A stretch of 35,112 nucleotides of DNA from Candidatus Coprenecus stercorigallinarum (GCA_018711305.1 DVIL01000002.1:1-35112), one strand, 5' to 3'. Positions 26,703-33,917 are shown, numbered from the stretch's first letter. Made by a program: numbers and translations. The notes: a model not told the origin generated them from the letters alone.

Positions 26703-27586
26703 AAAGACATGCATATCTGATACTTGCCCACCATCATTTTGACCAGCTCCGCAAACTCCTGAATCTCCTGGACGATCCCCGCAATGATATTTTCGTCCAC
26801 GTGGACCTGAAGGCTGCGTTTGATGCGGGAGAGTGGAAGGATGTCTGCCGGTATTCGCGTCTGGTGTTCCTGGAGCACCGTATCCGTGTCAACTGGGGAG
26901 GAGTGAGCATTATGCGCAGTGAACTGGCTCTGCTTAGGGAGGCTGTATCTTCCGGACCTTATGACTACTATCATCTCCTTTCCGGGATGGACCTGCCAAT
27001 CAAGGATCAGGATACTATCCATGCGTTCTTTGACAGCCACAGCGGTACGGAGTTCATCAATTTCTGGAATTTCAAGAAGACCACACGTTCCAGATTCCAT
27101 TATTATACGCTGTTTCCGGAAGGTGCCGGATATTTCTGGACAAATCTGGCCAACAATATATTCAAGGGACTGCAGATGGCAGTGGGCTATCGTATCAACC
27201 GGGACGTGGATTTCCGTTTCGCCTCGCAGTGGTTCAGCATTACCGATGCGCTTGCCGGATATGTGCTCTCGAAGGAAGACTGGCTGGAAAAGGTATTCCG
27301 TCATACCAATACCTGCGATGAAATATTCCTTGCGACGATAGTATGGAGCTCCCCTTTCAGAGACCGGCTGTATGTCAGGGAACCGGTTGAGGAGCATGTG
27401 GTCAACGAGAGCAATATGCGCTTTATCGACTGGACAAGGGGAGAAAGTATCCGGCATCCCTGGACGTTCCGTATGGAAGACTGGGATCTGCTGATGAGTG
27501 TGCCGCATTTCTGGGCACGCAAGTTCGATGACAGCGTGGATGCCGGGATCATAGACAGGATATATGAAAAACTCCGGCGGGAGTAA
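26699..27586 (+). CDS. GT14 (core-2/I-branching type) glycosyltransferase, paralogue of the upstream GT14 domain
   Basis: A 295-residue protein that aligns end to end with the first half of the upstream gene product: both begin with KRHAYLILAH, share WGGVSIMRSELALL, DQDTIHAFFD, FHYYTLFPEGA, ASQWFSIT and CDEIFLAT, and end near FWARKFD. It is therefore a tandem duplicate, or the upstream gene is a duplicate that gained the RgpF domain. It carries an extra short insertion (about residues 225-238, VREPVEEHVVNESN). The ATG at 26699 overlaps the previous stop by 4 bp. The stop lies inside the terminator hairpin that serves the opposite-strand gene. Confidence 0.88.
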   Translation: MKRHAYLILAHHHFDQLRKLLNLLDDPRNDIFVHVDLKAAFDAGEWKDVCRYSRLVFLEHRIRVNWGGVSIMRSELALLREAVSSGPYDYYHLLSGMDLPIKDQDTIHAFFDSHSGTEFINFWNFKKTTRSRFHYYTLFPEGAGYFWTNLANNIFKGLQMAVGYRINRDVDFRFASQWFSITDALAGYVLSKEDWLEKVFRHTNTCDEIFLATIVWSSPFRDRLYVREPVEEHVVNESNMRFIDWTRGESIRHPWTFRMEDWDLLMSVPHFWARKFDDSVDAGIIDRIYEKLRRE

Positions 27587-27600
27587 TGTTCCTGCCGGAG
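27567..27600 (-). terminator. Rho-independent terminator for the carboxyltransferase gene
   Basis: A 10-bp stem (27572-27581 with 27591-27600, one G-U pair) has a 9-nt loop. On the minus strand it is followed by TTTTT (complement of 27567-27571), so it terminates the minus-strand gene ending at 27629. The plus side has no T run, although the hairpin covers the end of the GT14 gene. Confidence 0.75.
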
Positions 27601-27628
27601 CCGTTGTCTCAGAACAGCATCTGTTACG

Positions 27629-29410
27629 CTATTCGATGAAGCAGAGCACCTGGTTGATTTCCACGTTCTCGTTGTGCCTTACATCCACCTGGATGAGCTT
27701 TCCGCTCTTTGGAGCATAGACGGGCTCTACACCGTAGTAGGTCTGGATATAGCATACGGGGGCCCCTTCCTTGAACTTGGTGCCGATGACCGGAGCAGTG
27801 CTCTCATCGGCCACGTTGTACTGCCAGATGAGCTTGCCCTTGGCGACAGCCTGGATTGCGAGAGCCTTGGGATGTTCTGCCATGACTTTTTCCACGTCGA
27901 ATGCGGGTACTTCGACCACCTTGCGGGTGACGATCTTGGGAGCACCGGCCTTTTCGCGTGCCGCCTCAAGCTCTTTGTTGAAACGCTCCTTGGCCACTCC
28001 GCTCTTGTAGTCGCGGTACTGACGCTCGTGCATTGCAAACTCGAAGAGCTCCTCGTCGTCCTGGCCGCGGTCCCAGCCTTCCTTCTTCATCTCCTCGATG
28101 AACTTTGGCAGTTCGTCGGGGAAGGCGTCCTGAGGGTTGCCGGTGTAGAACTCCAGTCCTTTCTCCTTGACGATGTCCAGAATTTCGGGAGCCAGAGGGC
28201 CGGGCAGGGTGCCGGTCTTGCCGAGAATCATGTTCATGGTGTCCTTGTCGATGGTCTTCCACCTCGGTTCGCCCTTGAGGGTGTGCATGAGGTTCATCAG
28301 GGCGGTGTTCTTTACGTACTGGCTGAAAGGTGTTACGAGAGGGGGGTATCCGAGCTTGGGCCATACGTACTCGACCTCCTGGAAGAGCATGACCATAAGT
28401 TCGTTGAGGGAGACTTCCTTTTTGCCCTGATTGCGCAGGGACATGTTGATGGCGCCCTGGAATCCCTTGAGATCCGCCATCATGGAACCCATCATTCCGC
28501 CAGGCAGGCCGCAGCCTACGAGCAGTGAGGAACTGATGTAGTTGTTGGGCTCGATGAAGTAGCCGAGGAAGTCATCGATGAAGGTCTGTGTGAGACGTCT
28601 GGCCTCCATGTATGCGTCCATGTTGATGTCTTTTACGAGGAAGCCCGCGTCCTTGAGCATGGCCTGTATGGTGATCACGTCCGGATGGATCTTGCCCCAT
28701 GACAGAGGTTCCATTGCCACATCGAGATAGTCAGCACCGGCACGTGCCACTTCCAGCATGGAAGCTACGGAGAATCCGGGACCGGAATGGCCGTGATACT
28801 GTACTACGATGTGGGGGTATTTGTCCTTGATGCTCTTGGTAAGACGGCCTAAGAAGGCGGGACGTCCGATACCTGCCATGTCTTTGAGACATATTTCGTC
28901 GCAGCCGTACTCTACTACCTTGTCTACTATGTCCATGTAGTATTCTACGGTATGGATAGGGGAGTAGGTGATACTGAGGGCCACCTGGGAGATCATGCCG
29001 CCTTCCTTTGCGAGTATTACAGAGTCCTTGAGGTTGCGGTGATCGTTCAGGCCGCAGAATGAACGTGAGATGTTGGTTCCCTGCTTTGCCTTTACCTTAT
29101 ACATAAGTCCCCTGACGTCCCTTGGTACGGGATTCATCCGTAAAGCATTGAGTCCCCTTTCAAGCATGTGTGTCTGTATTCCTACCTTGTTGAAAGGGGC
29201 GGTCCAGGCCCTTACGGCCTTGTTGGGATTCTCTCCGAAAAGGAGGTTTACCTGCTCGAAAGCTCCTCCGTTGGTCTCGACTCTGTCGAAGCATCCCATG
29301 TCGATGATTACGGGTGCGATTTGAACCAATTGGTCAACTCTCGGGACGTATTTGCCCGAAGATTGCCACATGTCCCTGTAAACCAGGGAAAATTTAATTT
29401 CTCGTGCCAT
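27629..29410 (-). CDS. Pyruvate carboxylase subunit B / oxaloacetate decarboxylase alpha-type carboxyltransferase without biotin lysine
   Basis: A 593-residue member of the carboxyltransferase family that moves CO2 between biotin and pyruvate/oxaloacetate. Residues about 1-300 form the TIM barrel, beginning FSLVYRDMWQSSGKYVPR and containing the carbamylated-lysine segment ICLKDMAGIGRP and the metal region QYHGHSG. About 310-480 is the PYC_OADA conserved domain, and about 505-593 a biotinyl-like domain. In that last domain the usual EAMKM is replaced by QTYYG, with Tyr559 in the biotin-lysine position, so it cannot be biotinylated there. The enzyme may use a separate carrier protein. The gene starts at 29410, with a TATATTTG element at 29450-29443, and is followed by a terminator. 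Confidence 0.88.
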   Translation of the reverse strand: MAREIKFSLVYRDMWQSSGKYVPRVDQLVQIAPVIIDMGCFDRVETNGGAFEQVNLLFGENPNKAVRAWTAPFNKVGIQTHMLERGLNALRMNPVPRDVRGLMYKVKAKQGTNISRSFCGLNDHRNLKDSVILAKEGGMISQVALSITYSPIHTVEYYMDIVDKVVEYGCDEICLKDMAGIGRPAFLGRLTKSIKDKYPHIVVQYHGHSGPGFSVASMLEVARAGADYLDVAMEPLSWGKIHPDVITIQAMLKDAGFLVKDINMDAYMEARRLTQTFIDDFLGYFIEPNNYISSSLLVGCGLPGGMMGSMMADLKGFQGAINMSLRNQGKKEVSLNELMVMLFQEVEYVWPKLGYPPLVTPFSQYVKNTALMNLMHTLKGEPRWKTIDKDTMNMILGKTGTLPGPLAPEILDIVKEKGLEFYTGNPQDAFPDELPKFIEEMKKEGWDRGQDDEELFEFAMHERQYRDYKSGVAKERFNKELEAAREKAGAPKIVTRKVVEVPAFDVEKVMAEHPKALAIQAVAKGKLIWQYNVADESTAPVIGTKFKEGAPVCYIQTYYGVEPVYAPKSGKLIQVDVRHNENVEINQVLCFIE

Positions 29411-29442
29411 GTATGGTCAGTGTTTTGTTAAAAAATTACCTT

Positions 29443-29450
29443 CAAATATA
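29443..29450 (-). promoter_or_regulatory. -7 promoter element for the carboxyltransferase gene
   Basis: On the minus strand this is TATATTTG, an exact TAnnTTTG match. Its last base lies 33 nt before the ATG (complement of 29408-29410), giving an ordinary leader of about 27 nt. A -33 TTTG is not evident. Confidence 0.55.
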
Positions 29451-29455
29451 GAAAA

Positions 29456-29488
29456 TTTGCGTGAATAAGAAAAGTATTCTTATATTTG
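29456..29488 (+). promoter_or_regulatory. Complete promoter for tRNA-His
   Basis: A -33 TTTG (29456-29459) and -7 TATATTTG (29481-29488) are 21 bp apart, matching the Bacteroidota promoter. It is divergent from the promoter of the carboxyltransferase gene. Transcription should start near 29494, about 24 nt before the mature tRNA. Confidence 0.7.
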
Positions 29489-29517
29489 CACTCCCTTTCG
29501 AAGGGAAATTTTTCATG

Positions 29518-29591
29518 GTGGATGTAGCTCAGTTGGTTAGAGCATTGGTTTGTGGCACCAAGGGTCGTGGGTTCGAGTCCCATCTTCCACC
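29518..29591 (+). tRNA. tRNA-His, anticodon GTG
   Basis: A full cloverleaf: acceptor GTGGATG/CTTCCAC, D stem GCTC/GAGC, anticodon stem TTGGT/ACCAA with loop TTGTGGC (anticodon GTG), T stem GTGGG/CCCAT with loop TTCGAGT. The genome-encoded G at 29517 supplies the G-1 typical of tRNA-His, pairing with C73 at 29591. The acceptor stem has a T-T mismatch at positions 6 and 67. CCA is not encoded. A terminator follows at 29604. Confidence 0.95.
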
Positions 29592-29603
29592 CGATTGAAT
29601 AAG

Positions 29604-29635
29604 CCGCCTCAGTTTGTACTGGGCGGTATTTTTTT
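29604..29635 (+). terminator. Rho-independent terminator after tRNA-His
   Basis: Arms CCGCCTCAG (29604-29612) and CTGGGCGG (29619-29626) pair as 8 bp with one bulged T and a 6-nt loop, followed by TATTTTTTT. It separates the tRNA from the next gene, whose -7 element begins 14 nt after the T run. Confidence 0.8.
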
Positions 29636-29648
29636 ACGATATTCTGTT

Positions 29649-29656
29649 TATATTTG
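29649..29656 (+). promoter_or_regulatory. -7 promoter element for the glycosyltransferase at 29664
   Basis: TATATTTG is an exact TAnnTTTG match. Its last G is 8 nt before the ATG at 29664, so the leader would be zero to about three nucleotides. No -33 TTTG is evident. Confidence 0.55.
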
Positions 29657-29663
29657 CGTCCAC

Positions 29664-30497
29664 ATGAAGCGGATCTGTGCAATTACAATGGTCAGAAATG
29701 ACGGGTTTTTCCTCCGGAAATGGGTGGAATACTACGGTAGCATCCTCGGGCGCGGAAACCTGTATGTCATTTTTGACGGAAAGGATCAGCAGATCCCGGA
29801 TTTCTGTTCCGGTGTCAATGTCATTGTAAAAGACAGGGTGGAGGGTAAGGTAGTCAAGGCCGACAAAGGACGCATACGCTGTATATCGTCCTTGGCCCGT
29901 GGCCTGATGGAGCGCTACGATCTTGCTATAGGCGTGGATGTGGATGAGTTTTTAGTCGTCGATCCGGCCTGCGGAGTCACTCTGCCGGAGTATCTGGACA
30001 GTATAGACATAAAGTCAACCGTCTCCGGTCTGGGTGTGGATGTAGGGCAGCATCTTGAAAAGGAGAGCGAAGTGGATCCTGGAAAGCCGTTCCTGTCGCA
30101 GAGGCACTTCGGTTATCTGTCATCACGGTATACCAAAGCTTCCGTCATTGCCGGCCCCCAGCGCTGGGGCTCCGGTTTCCATAGGGTCAAAGGGCGGAAT
30201 TTCCATATTGACCCCAATCTCTACCTGTTTCATTTCGGATGTGTGGATTTCAGGCTTATCGAACAGAAGATGGGCGACAGGGAGAAAATCATGAACGGCT
30301 GGTCGCGTCATCTGCGTAAAAGGGTACGCACTATCCGTATCATAACCTCCGCACGTCCCCGCCGGTGGGAAAGCACTGTGCGGATAATGAGGCTTGTCCA
30401 GACGGTATTCCGCGTCATCATAGCTCCCAACAAGCCTTCCGACATGTCTTTGAGAGTAGTGGTCGAGATTCCGGAGCGGTTCAGGAATACGGTCTGA
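29664..30497 (+). CDS. Glycosyltransferase family 2-like protein (Glyco_tranf_2_4 type)
   Basis: A 277-residue predicted glycosyltransferase. It begins with CAITMVRNDGFFLRKWVEYY, the pattern of the Glyco_tranf_2_4 (PF13704) family related to GT92, and contains the metal motif VDVDEF (about residues 92-97). The C-terminal third is rich in Arg and Lys and may contact the membrane. The frame is open upstream through tRNA-His to 29550, but the ATG at 29664 is the start that follows both the tRNA terminator and the -7 element. It stands alone, about 2 kb from the other glycosyltransferase cluster. Substrate is unknown. Confidence 0.82.
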   Translation: MKRICAITMVRNDGFFLRKWVEYYGSILGRGNLYVIFDGKDQQIPDFCSGVNVIVKDRVEGKVVKADKGRIRCISSLARGLMERYDLAIGVDVDEFLVVDPACGVTLPEYLDSIDIKSTVSGLGVDVGQHLEKESEVDPGKPFLSQRHFGYLSSRYTKASVIAGPQRWGSGFHRVKGRNFHIDPNLYLFHFGCVDFRLIEQKMGDREKIMNGWSRHLRKRVRTIRIITSARPRRWESTVRIMRLVQTVFRVIIAPNKPSDMSLRVVVEIPERFRNTV

Positions 30498-30501
30498 GGT
30501 T

Positions 30502-30514
30502 GCAACAAAGTTGC
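30502..30514. promoter_or_regulatory. Palindrome upstream of the copper ATPase, candidate operator
   Basis: GCAAC-AAA-GTTGC is a perfect 5-bp inverted repeat, 45 nt before the ATPase ATG at 30559. A near-consensus -7 box (TTCCTTTG, 30528-30535) lies downstream, so the palindrome would sit at the -33 region and could bind a metal-responsive repressor. The function is inferred from position only. Confidence 0.4.
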
Positions 30515-30558
30515 GGTACGAAGAGCGTTCCTTTGCAGTTGTCCAAACATATCCGAAT

Positions 30559-32766
30559 ATGCAGAAAAAAGAATTATTCCCCGTCACAGGCCTGGGCTGT
30601 GCGGCATGCGCTGCCCGTGTGAACAAGGTTCTCAATTCATGCGAGGGCGTGGAAGAGGCCAATGTCAATTATGCCTCGGCTACCGCACTGGTTACTTTCG
30701 ATGACAGCAAGTGCTCTCCAGATGCCTTGCGCAAGGCAGTGGAGGAAGCCGGATACGGTCTGATAACGGATGCCGCCAATGAGGAGGAGGCTGCAGAAAA
30801 GGAGCGTCAGAAGCAGTATCAGGCATTGCTCAGACAGACTGCGGGGGCTGTTGCAGGGGCTTTGCCGGTGTTTGTACTCAGCATGTTTTTCATGGACCTG
30901 CGCTGGGGACAGTGGATATCATCCGTGCTGGCCACAGTGGTCGTATTCGTTTTCGGCAGAAGGTTTTTCATCAATACTTTCAGGCAGCTGCGCCACCGTG
31001 CCGTCAATATGGACACCCTTGTGGCCAGCAGTACCGGAGTCGCTTGGCTTTTCAGTACTTTCAATCTTCTCTTTCCCGATTTCTGGCTGTTCCGCGGAAT
31101 CGAACCTCATCTGTACTTCGAGGCGGCCAGTGTGATAGTGGCATTCATCCTCATAGGCAGATTGCTGGAGGCGAGGGCCAAACGGAAAACCACCGGGGCG
31201 ATCCGTGCTCTGATGGGACTCCAGCCCAAGACAGTCACCGTGATAGCCGAGGACGGCAGCGAGAAAGAGGTGCCCGTCCAGTGGGCCCGTCCCGGCGATA
31301 CGATAGTGGTAAAGCCCGGAGAGCGTGTGGCAGTGGACGGTACTGTGCTAAGCGGCGGGTCATACGTCGACGAGAGCATGCTGAACGGAGAGCCTGTGCC
31401 GGTATTCAAGGAGAGCGGCTCCAAGGTTTTTGCAGGGACAATCAACCAGAAAGGGGCATTCCGTTTCAAGGCAGACAAGACGGGAAACGATACGATGCTG
31501 TCCCAGATTATCCGAATGGTACAGGATGCCCAGGGCAGCAAGGCACCAGTGCAGAATATGGTGGACCGGGTGGCTGCGGTATTCGTTCCGGTAATAATGG
31601 GCATAGCCGTGCTCGTATTTGCCGCCTGGTGGATATTTGCTCCCCAGGACGGCTTCATCCACGGGCTTCTGTGCATGGTGACCGTGCTTATCATAGCCTG
31701 TCCCTGCGCTCTTGGCCTGGCAACCCCCACGGCCATCATCGTAGGAGTAGGGAAGGGTGCCAAGTACGGTATTCTGATCAAGGATGCGGCCAGTCTTGAA
31801 GTGGCCCGCCGGGTGGATACGGTGGTGGTAGACAAGACCGGAACCATTACCGAGGGGCATCCTGAAGTGGTGGACCAGTACTGGGCGCCAGATGCGGAGT
31901 CCTCCCGTAATGTCCTCATTGCGCTGGAATCCCTTTCCGGACATCCGTTGGCGGAGGCAGTGGTCAAGGCCATGGCGCTCCCCGGAGTTCAGGTAGAAGA
32001 AATGGTTTCCTTCGAGAATATTCCGGGCAAGGGCGTATGCGGAATCTACGGAGGAGTCACCTATTTTGCGGGGAATCTCGATCTGTTGAGGTCAAACGGA
32101 ATAGAGCCCCCTGCAGAAATGCTTTCATGTGCCGGCAGGTGGCTGGCGGATGCACGTACGGTAATATGGTTCGCCGACAACAGCAGAGCACTCGCTGCAG
32201 TGGCGATAACCGACCGTATCAAACCGACATCAGCGGAGGCTGTGGCCAGACTTGGCCGTATGGGCATACGTACCGTCATGCTTACAGGGGACAATGAGGC
32301 TTCGGCAGCTGCAGTGGCCCGTGCCGTCGGTATCTCCGAGTTCAAGGCTGGGGTGCTTCCTCAGGACAAGGCTTTGTATGTCAAGGAACTTCAGAAGGCA
32401 GGCCACAAGGTGGCAATGGCCGGGGACGGAATCAACGACAGTGCCGCTCTGGCGCAGGCAGATCTGGGCATAGCAATGGGCGGAGGCAGCGACATAGCAA
32501 TCGATACGGCCATGATAACCATTCTGTCCTCAGACCTGATGAAGATTCCAGAGGCTGTCAGACTTTCCCACATGACCATAAGAACCATCCGTGAAAATCT
32601 CTTCTGGGCCTTCATCTACAACATCATAGCAGTCCCTGTTGCCGCCGGCATACTTTATCCCATAAACGGATTCCTGCTGAATCCGATGATCGGGGGAGCC
32701 GCAATGGCCCTGAGCAGCGTGAGTGTTGTTACAAATAGTTTGAGACTAAGGCGGAAAAAACTATAA
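30559..32766 (+). CDS. Cu+-exporting P1B-type ATPase
   Basis: Pumps monovalent copper (or silver) out of the cytoplasm using ATP. The 735-residue protein has one N-terminal heavy-metal-binding domain with Cys14-Ala-Ala-Cys17, about eight membrane helices, the transmembrane metal site Cys381-Pro-Cys383, phosphorylated Asp425 in DKTGT, the SGHP nucleotide motif, and GDGIND. The YN motif (FIYNIIAVP) and the Met-Ser-Ser helix (MALSSVSVVTNS) near the C-terminus are typical of Cu+ pumps. The frame is open to 30511, but the ATG at 30559 fits the start of the metal-binding domain. CopA-like; the symbol is not assigned because several paralogues may exist. Confidence 0.93.
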   Translation: MQKKELFPVTGLGCAACAARVNKVLNSCEGVEEANVNYASATALVTFDDSKCSPDALRKAVEEAGYGLITDAANEEEAAEKERQKQYQALLRQTAGAVAGALPVFVLSMFFMDLRWGQWISSVLATVVVFVFGRRFFINTFRQLRHRAVNMDTLVASSTGVAWLFSTFNLLFPDFWLFRGIEPHLYFEAASVIVAFILIGRLLEARAKRKTTGAIRALMGLQPKTVTVIAEDGSEKEVPVQWARPGDTIVVKPGERVAVDGTVLSGGSYVDESMLNGEPVPVFKESGSKVFAGTINQKGAFRFKADKTGNDTMLSQIIRMVQDAQGSKAPVQNMVDRVAAVFVPVIMGIAVLVFAAWWIFAPQDGFIHGLLCMVTVLIIACPCALGLATPTAIIVGVGKGAKYGILIKDAASLEVARRVDTVVVDKTGTITEGHPEVVDQYWAPDAESSRNVLIALESLSGHPLAEAVVKAMALPGVQVEEMVSFENIPGKGVCGIYGGVTYFAGNLDLLRSNGIEPPAEMLSCAGRWLADARTVIWFADNSRALAAVAITDRIKPTSAEAVARLGRMGIRTVMLTGDNEASAAAVARAVGISEFKAGVLPQDKALYVKELQKAGHKVAMAGDGINDSAALAQADLGIAMGGGSDIAIDTAMITILSSDLMKIPEAVRLSHMTIRTIRENLFWAFIYNIIAVPVAAGILYPINGFLLNPMIGGAAMALSSVSVVTNSLRLRRKKL

Positions 32767-32773
32767 AATTTGC

Positions 32774-32781
32774 TAAATTTG
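32774..32781 (+). promoter_or_regulatory. Possible -7 promoter element after the copper ATPase
   Basis: TAAATTTG matches TAnnTTTG. It lies at the left end of the truncated gene copy and could drive the intact gene at 33100 through a leader of about 310 nt. No -33 TTTG at the right distance. Confidence 0.35.
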
Positions 32782-33098
32782 AGGGAAATATCAATTCACT
32801 TAAAATCCGTTTTTATATTCCCTATTCCGACAAGAGATCTTCTGAAGAGCGTTATAATGAACTCAGGGCAGGGCTTCAGAAAAGGTATGGCGGATTGACG
32901 GGCATCAGTGTCGAGACTGATGACGTGTGGAATGACGATGATGCCGTATCTGTGACATACCGTGACGGACAGGGCCGCTCGTGCGTGCTCTCTCGGGAAT
33001 TCCGGGAGGCTCAGGGCGGAAAGAAGTACTATTATGTATTTCTGCGATACGAAGACAATGACGTAAAACTCAAAGCAAGTTATCTGGAGGATCTTTAG
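32775..33098 (+). pseudogene. 5'-truncated paralogue of the gene at 33100
   Basis: The frame from 32739 to 33098 is open but has no ATG, GTG or TTG until a TTG at 32895. Its translation from about 32775 aligns with the C-terminal half of the downstream protein: IRFYIPYSD with FRVYSSYDR, RYGGLTGISVETDD with KYSGKPGITREEDD, and VTYRDGQGRSCVLSREF with VTYRDGRGMVCRLALEY. The signal peptide and roughly the first 85-90 residues are missing. Similarity begins within a few codons of the ATPase stop, suggesting a deletion that joined the two. The remaining frame has no internal stop, so the event may be recent, or a short protein may be made from the TTG at 32895. Confidence 0.7.
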
Positions 33099-33099
33099 T

Positions 33100-33690
33100 A
33101 TGAAAAAGGCATTGACAATCATTGTGGCTCTTGCGCTGGTCCAGACATTGGCCGTTGCGCAGACGAAGGTTCAGGACAGATTCATGGGACTCTCGATGGG
33201 GCAGCAGTACAACAATATATTCAACTGTCCAGAACTGATGGATGTCGTCGGTGACAGGTACGGCTGGACCCCTCTTAAAAATGTTCCGCTGCGTAGCCTG
33301 CAGGTGTTCGGCGTATCTTTCGGCGGACGTTACTGGGATAATATGGAGTATTATTTCAGTCCGTCCGGAGTATTCTATAAATTCAGGGTCTATTCGAGCT
33401 ATGACAGGGCAAAGGATGCAGAACCCGGATATTCATCTCTCATGGGCGATCTGGATCTTAAATATTCGGGAAAGCCGGGAATAACCAGGGAGGAAGATGA
33501 CCAGTTCAACCCCAAGCGCGGGGACAGGGAGAAAAGTGTGACTTATCGGGACGGTCGGGGAATGGTCTGCAGACTTGCTCTCGAATACATTCAGTCGACG
33601 AATATGGAGATGAACTGCTACCTGATGCTGTACTATATCAATACGAACCTGGAGGAAGAGGCAAAAACCGAGTTTGTAAACGAATTGTAA
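33100..33690 (+). CDS. Secreted protein of unknown function
   Basis: A 196-residue protein with a signal peptide (about 1-20, ending AVAQ) and a mature part rich in aromatic residues and beta strands. I recognise no named family. A GGAGG ribosome-binding sequence (33086-33090) lies 9 nt before the ATG, unusual among these genes, which mostly lack one. The stop of the truncated paralogue is 1 nt upstream, so translation could be coupled. The paralogue shows that this family has been duplicated here. Confidence 0.75.
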   Translation: MKKALTIIVALALVQTLAVAQTKVQDRFMGLSMGQQYNNIFNCPELMDVVGDRYGWTPLKNVPLRSLQVFGVSFGGRYWDNMEYYFSPSGVFYKFRVYSSYDRAKDAEPGYSSLMGDLDLKYSGKPGITREEDDQFNPKRGDREKSVTYRDGRGMVCRLALEYIQSTNMEMNCYLMLYYINTNLEEEAKTEFVNEL

Positions 33691-33727
33691 CCTTATTTTC
33701 ATGAAGTTTCATAAACTGTCCGTTTTT

Positions 33728-33743
33728 TGGCACGCAGTTTGCA
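33728..33743 (+). promoter_or_regulatory. Sigma-54 (RpoN) promoter
   Basis: TGGCACGCAGTTTGCA matches the sigma-54 consensus TGGCACG-N4-TTGCW at every defined base, with the GG (33729-33730) and GC (33741-33742) 10 nt apart as required. The predicted start is about 12 nt after the GC, near 33753-33756. A TTTCATGAA / TTTCATAAA pair at 33697-33715 upstream might be an activator site, which is speculation. Confidence 0.75.
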
Positions 33744-33769
33744 ATAGATTAAGTCGGATAGTTTTTTCA

Positions 33770-33793
33770 TAGGTTAAGTATTAGGTTAAGTAA
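33770..33793 (+). repeat. Two tandem 12-bp repeats in the small-RNA candidate
   Basis: TAGGTTAAGTAT (33770-33781) is followed directly by TAGGTTAAGTAA (33782-33793), differing only at the last base. A third, imperfect copy (TAGATTAAGT) lies at 33745-33754. The repeats end exactly at the terminator stem. Confidence 0.8.
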
Positions 33794-33830
33794 TAAAGGC
33801 TGCCGAGAACCGGCAGCCTTTATTATTTTT
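33792..33830 (+). terminator. Strong Rho-independent terminator
   Basis: A perfect 14-bp stem (AATAAAGGCTGCCG, 33792-33805, with its complement at 33811-33824) has a 5-nt loop AGAAC and is followed by ATTTTT. The stem is A/T-flanked, so it can also act on the opposite strand, though no minus-strand gene ends here. Confidence 0.88.
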
Positions 33831-33917
33831 CACCTTTTGAAAGCACCGGAGCACTATGTTGTATTGACTGTCAGGAGCCCTTTCCCCAGAGCAGCACCGC
33901 CGCTTCTATTTTATATA

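Larger units (their letters stand above)
33753..33830 (+). ncRNA. Candidate sigma-54-dependent small RNA
   Basis: A transcript from the sigma-54 promoter would run from about 33753 to the terminator end near 33830, about 78 nt. It contains no ATG. It carries two tandem copies of TAGGTTAAGTA(T/A) and ends in a 14-bp perfect hairpin with a T run. A related TAGATTAAGT sequence at 33745-33754 lies at the predicted start. No named RNA family is assigned. It could instead be a short leader for the gene at 33930, but the terminator and that gene's own promoter argue against this. Confidence 0.5.

Noticed and set aside
29550..29663. Upstream extension of the glycosyltransferase frame through tRNA-His
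   Set aside because: It runs through a tRNA and its terminator; the ATG at 29664 behind its own -7 element is far more likely.
33734..33741. GCAGTTTG as a Bacteroidota -7 element
   Set aside because: It lacks the TA of TAnnTTTG, while the same bases complete a consensus sigma-54 promoter.
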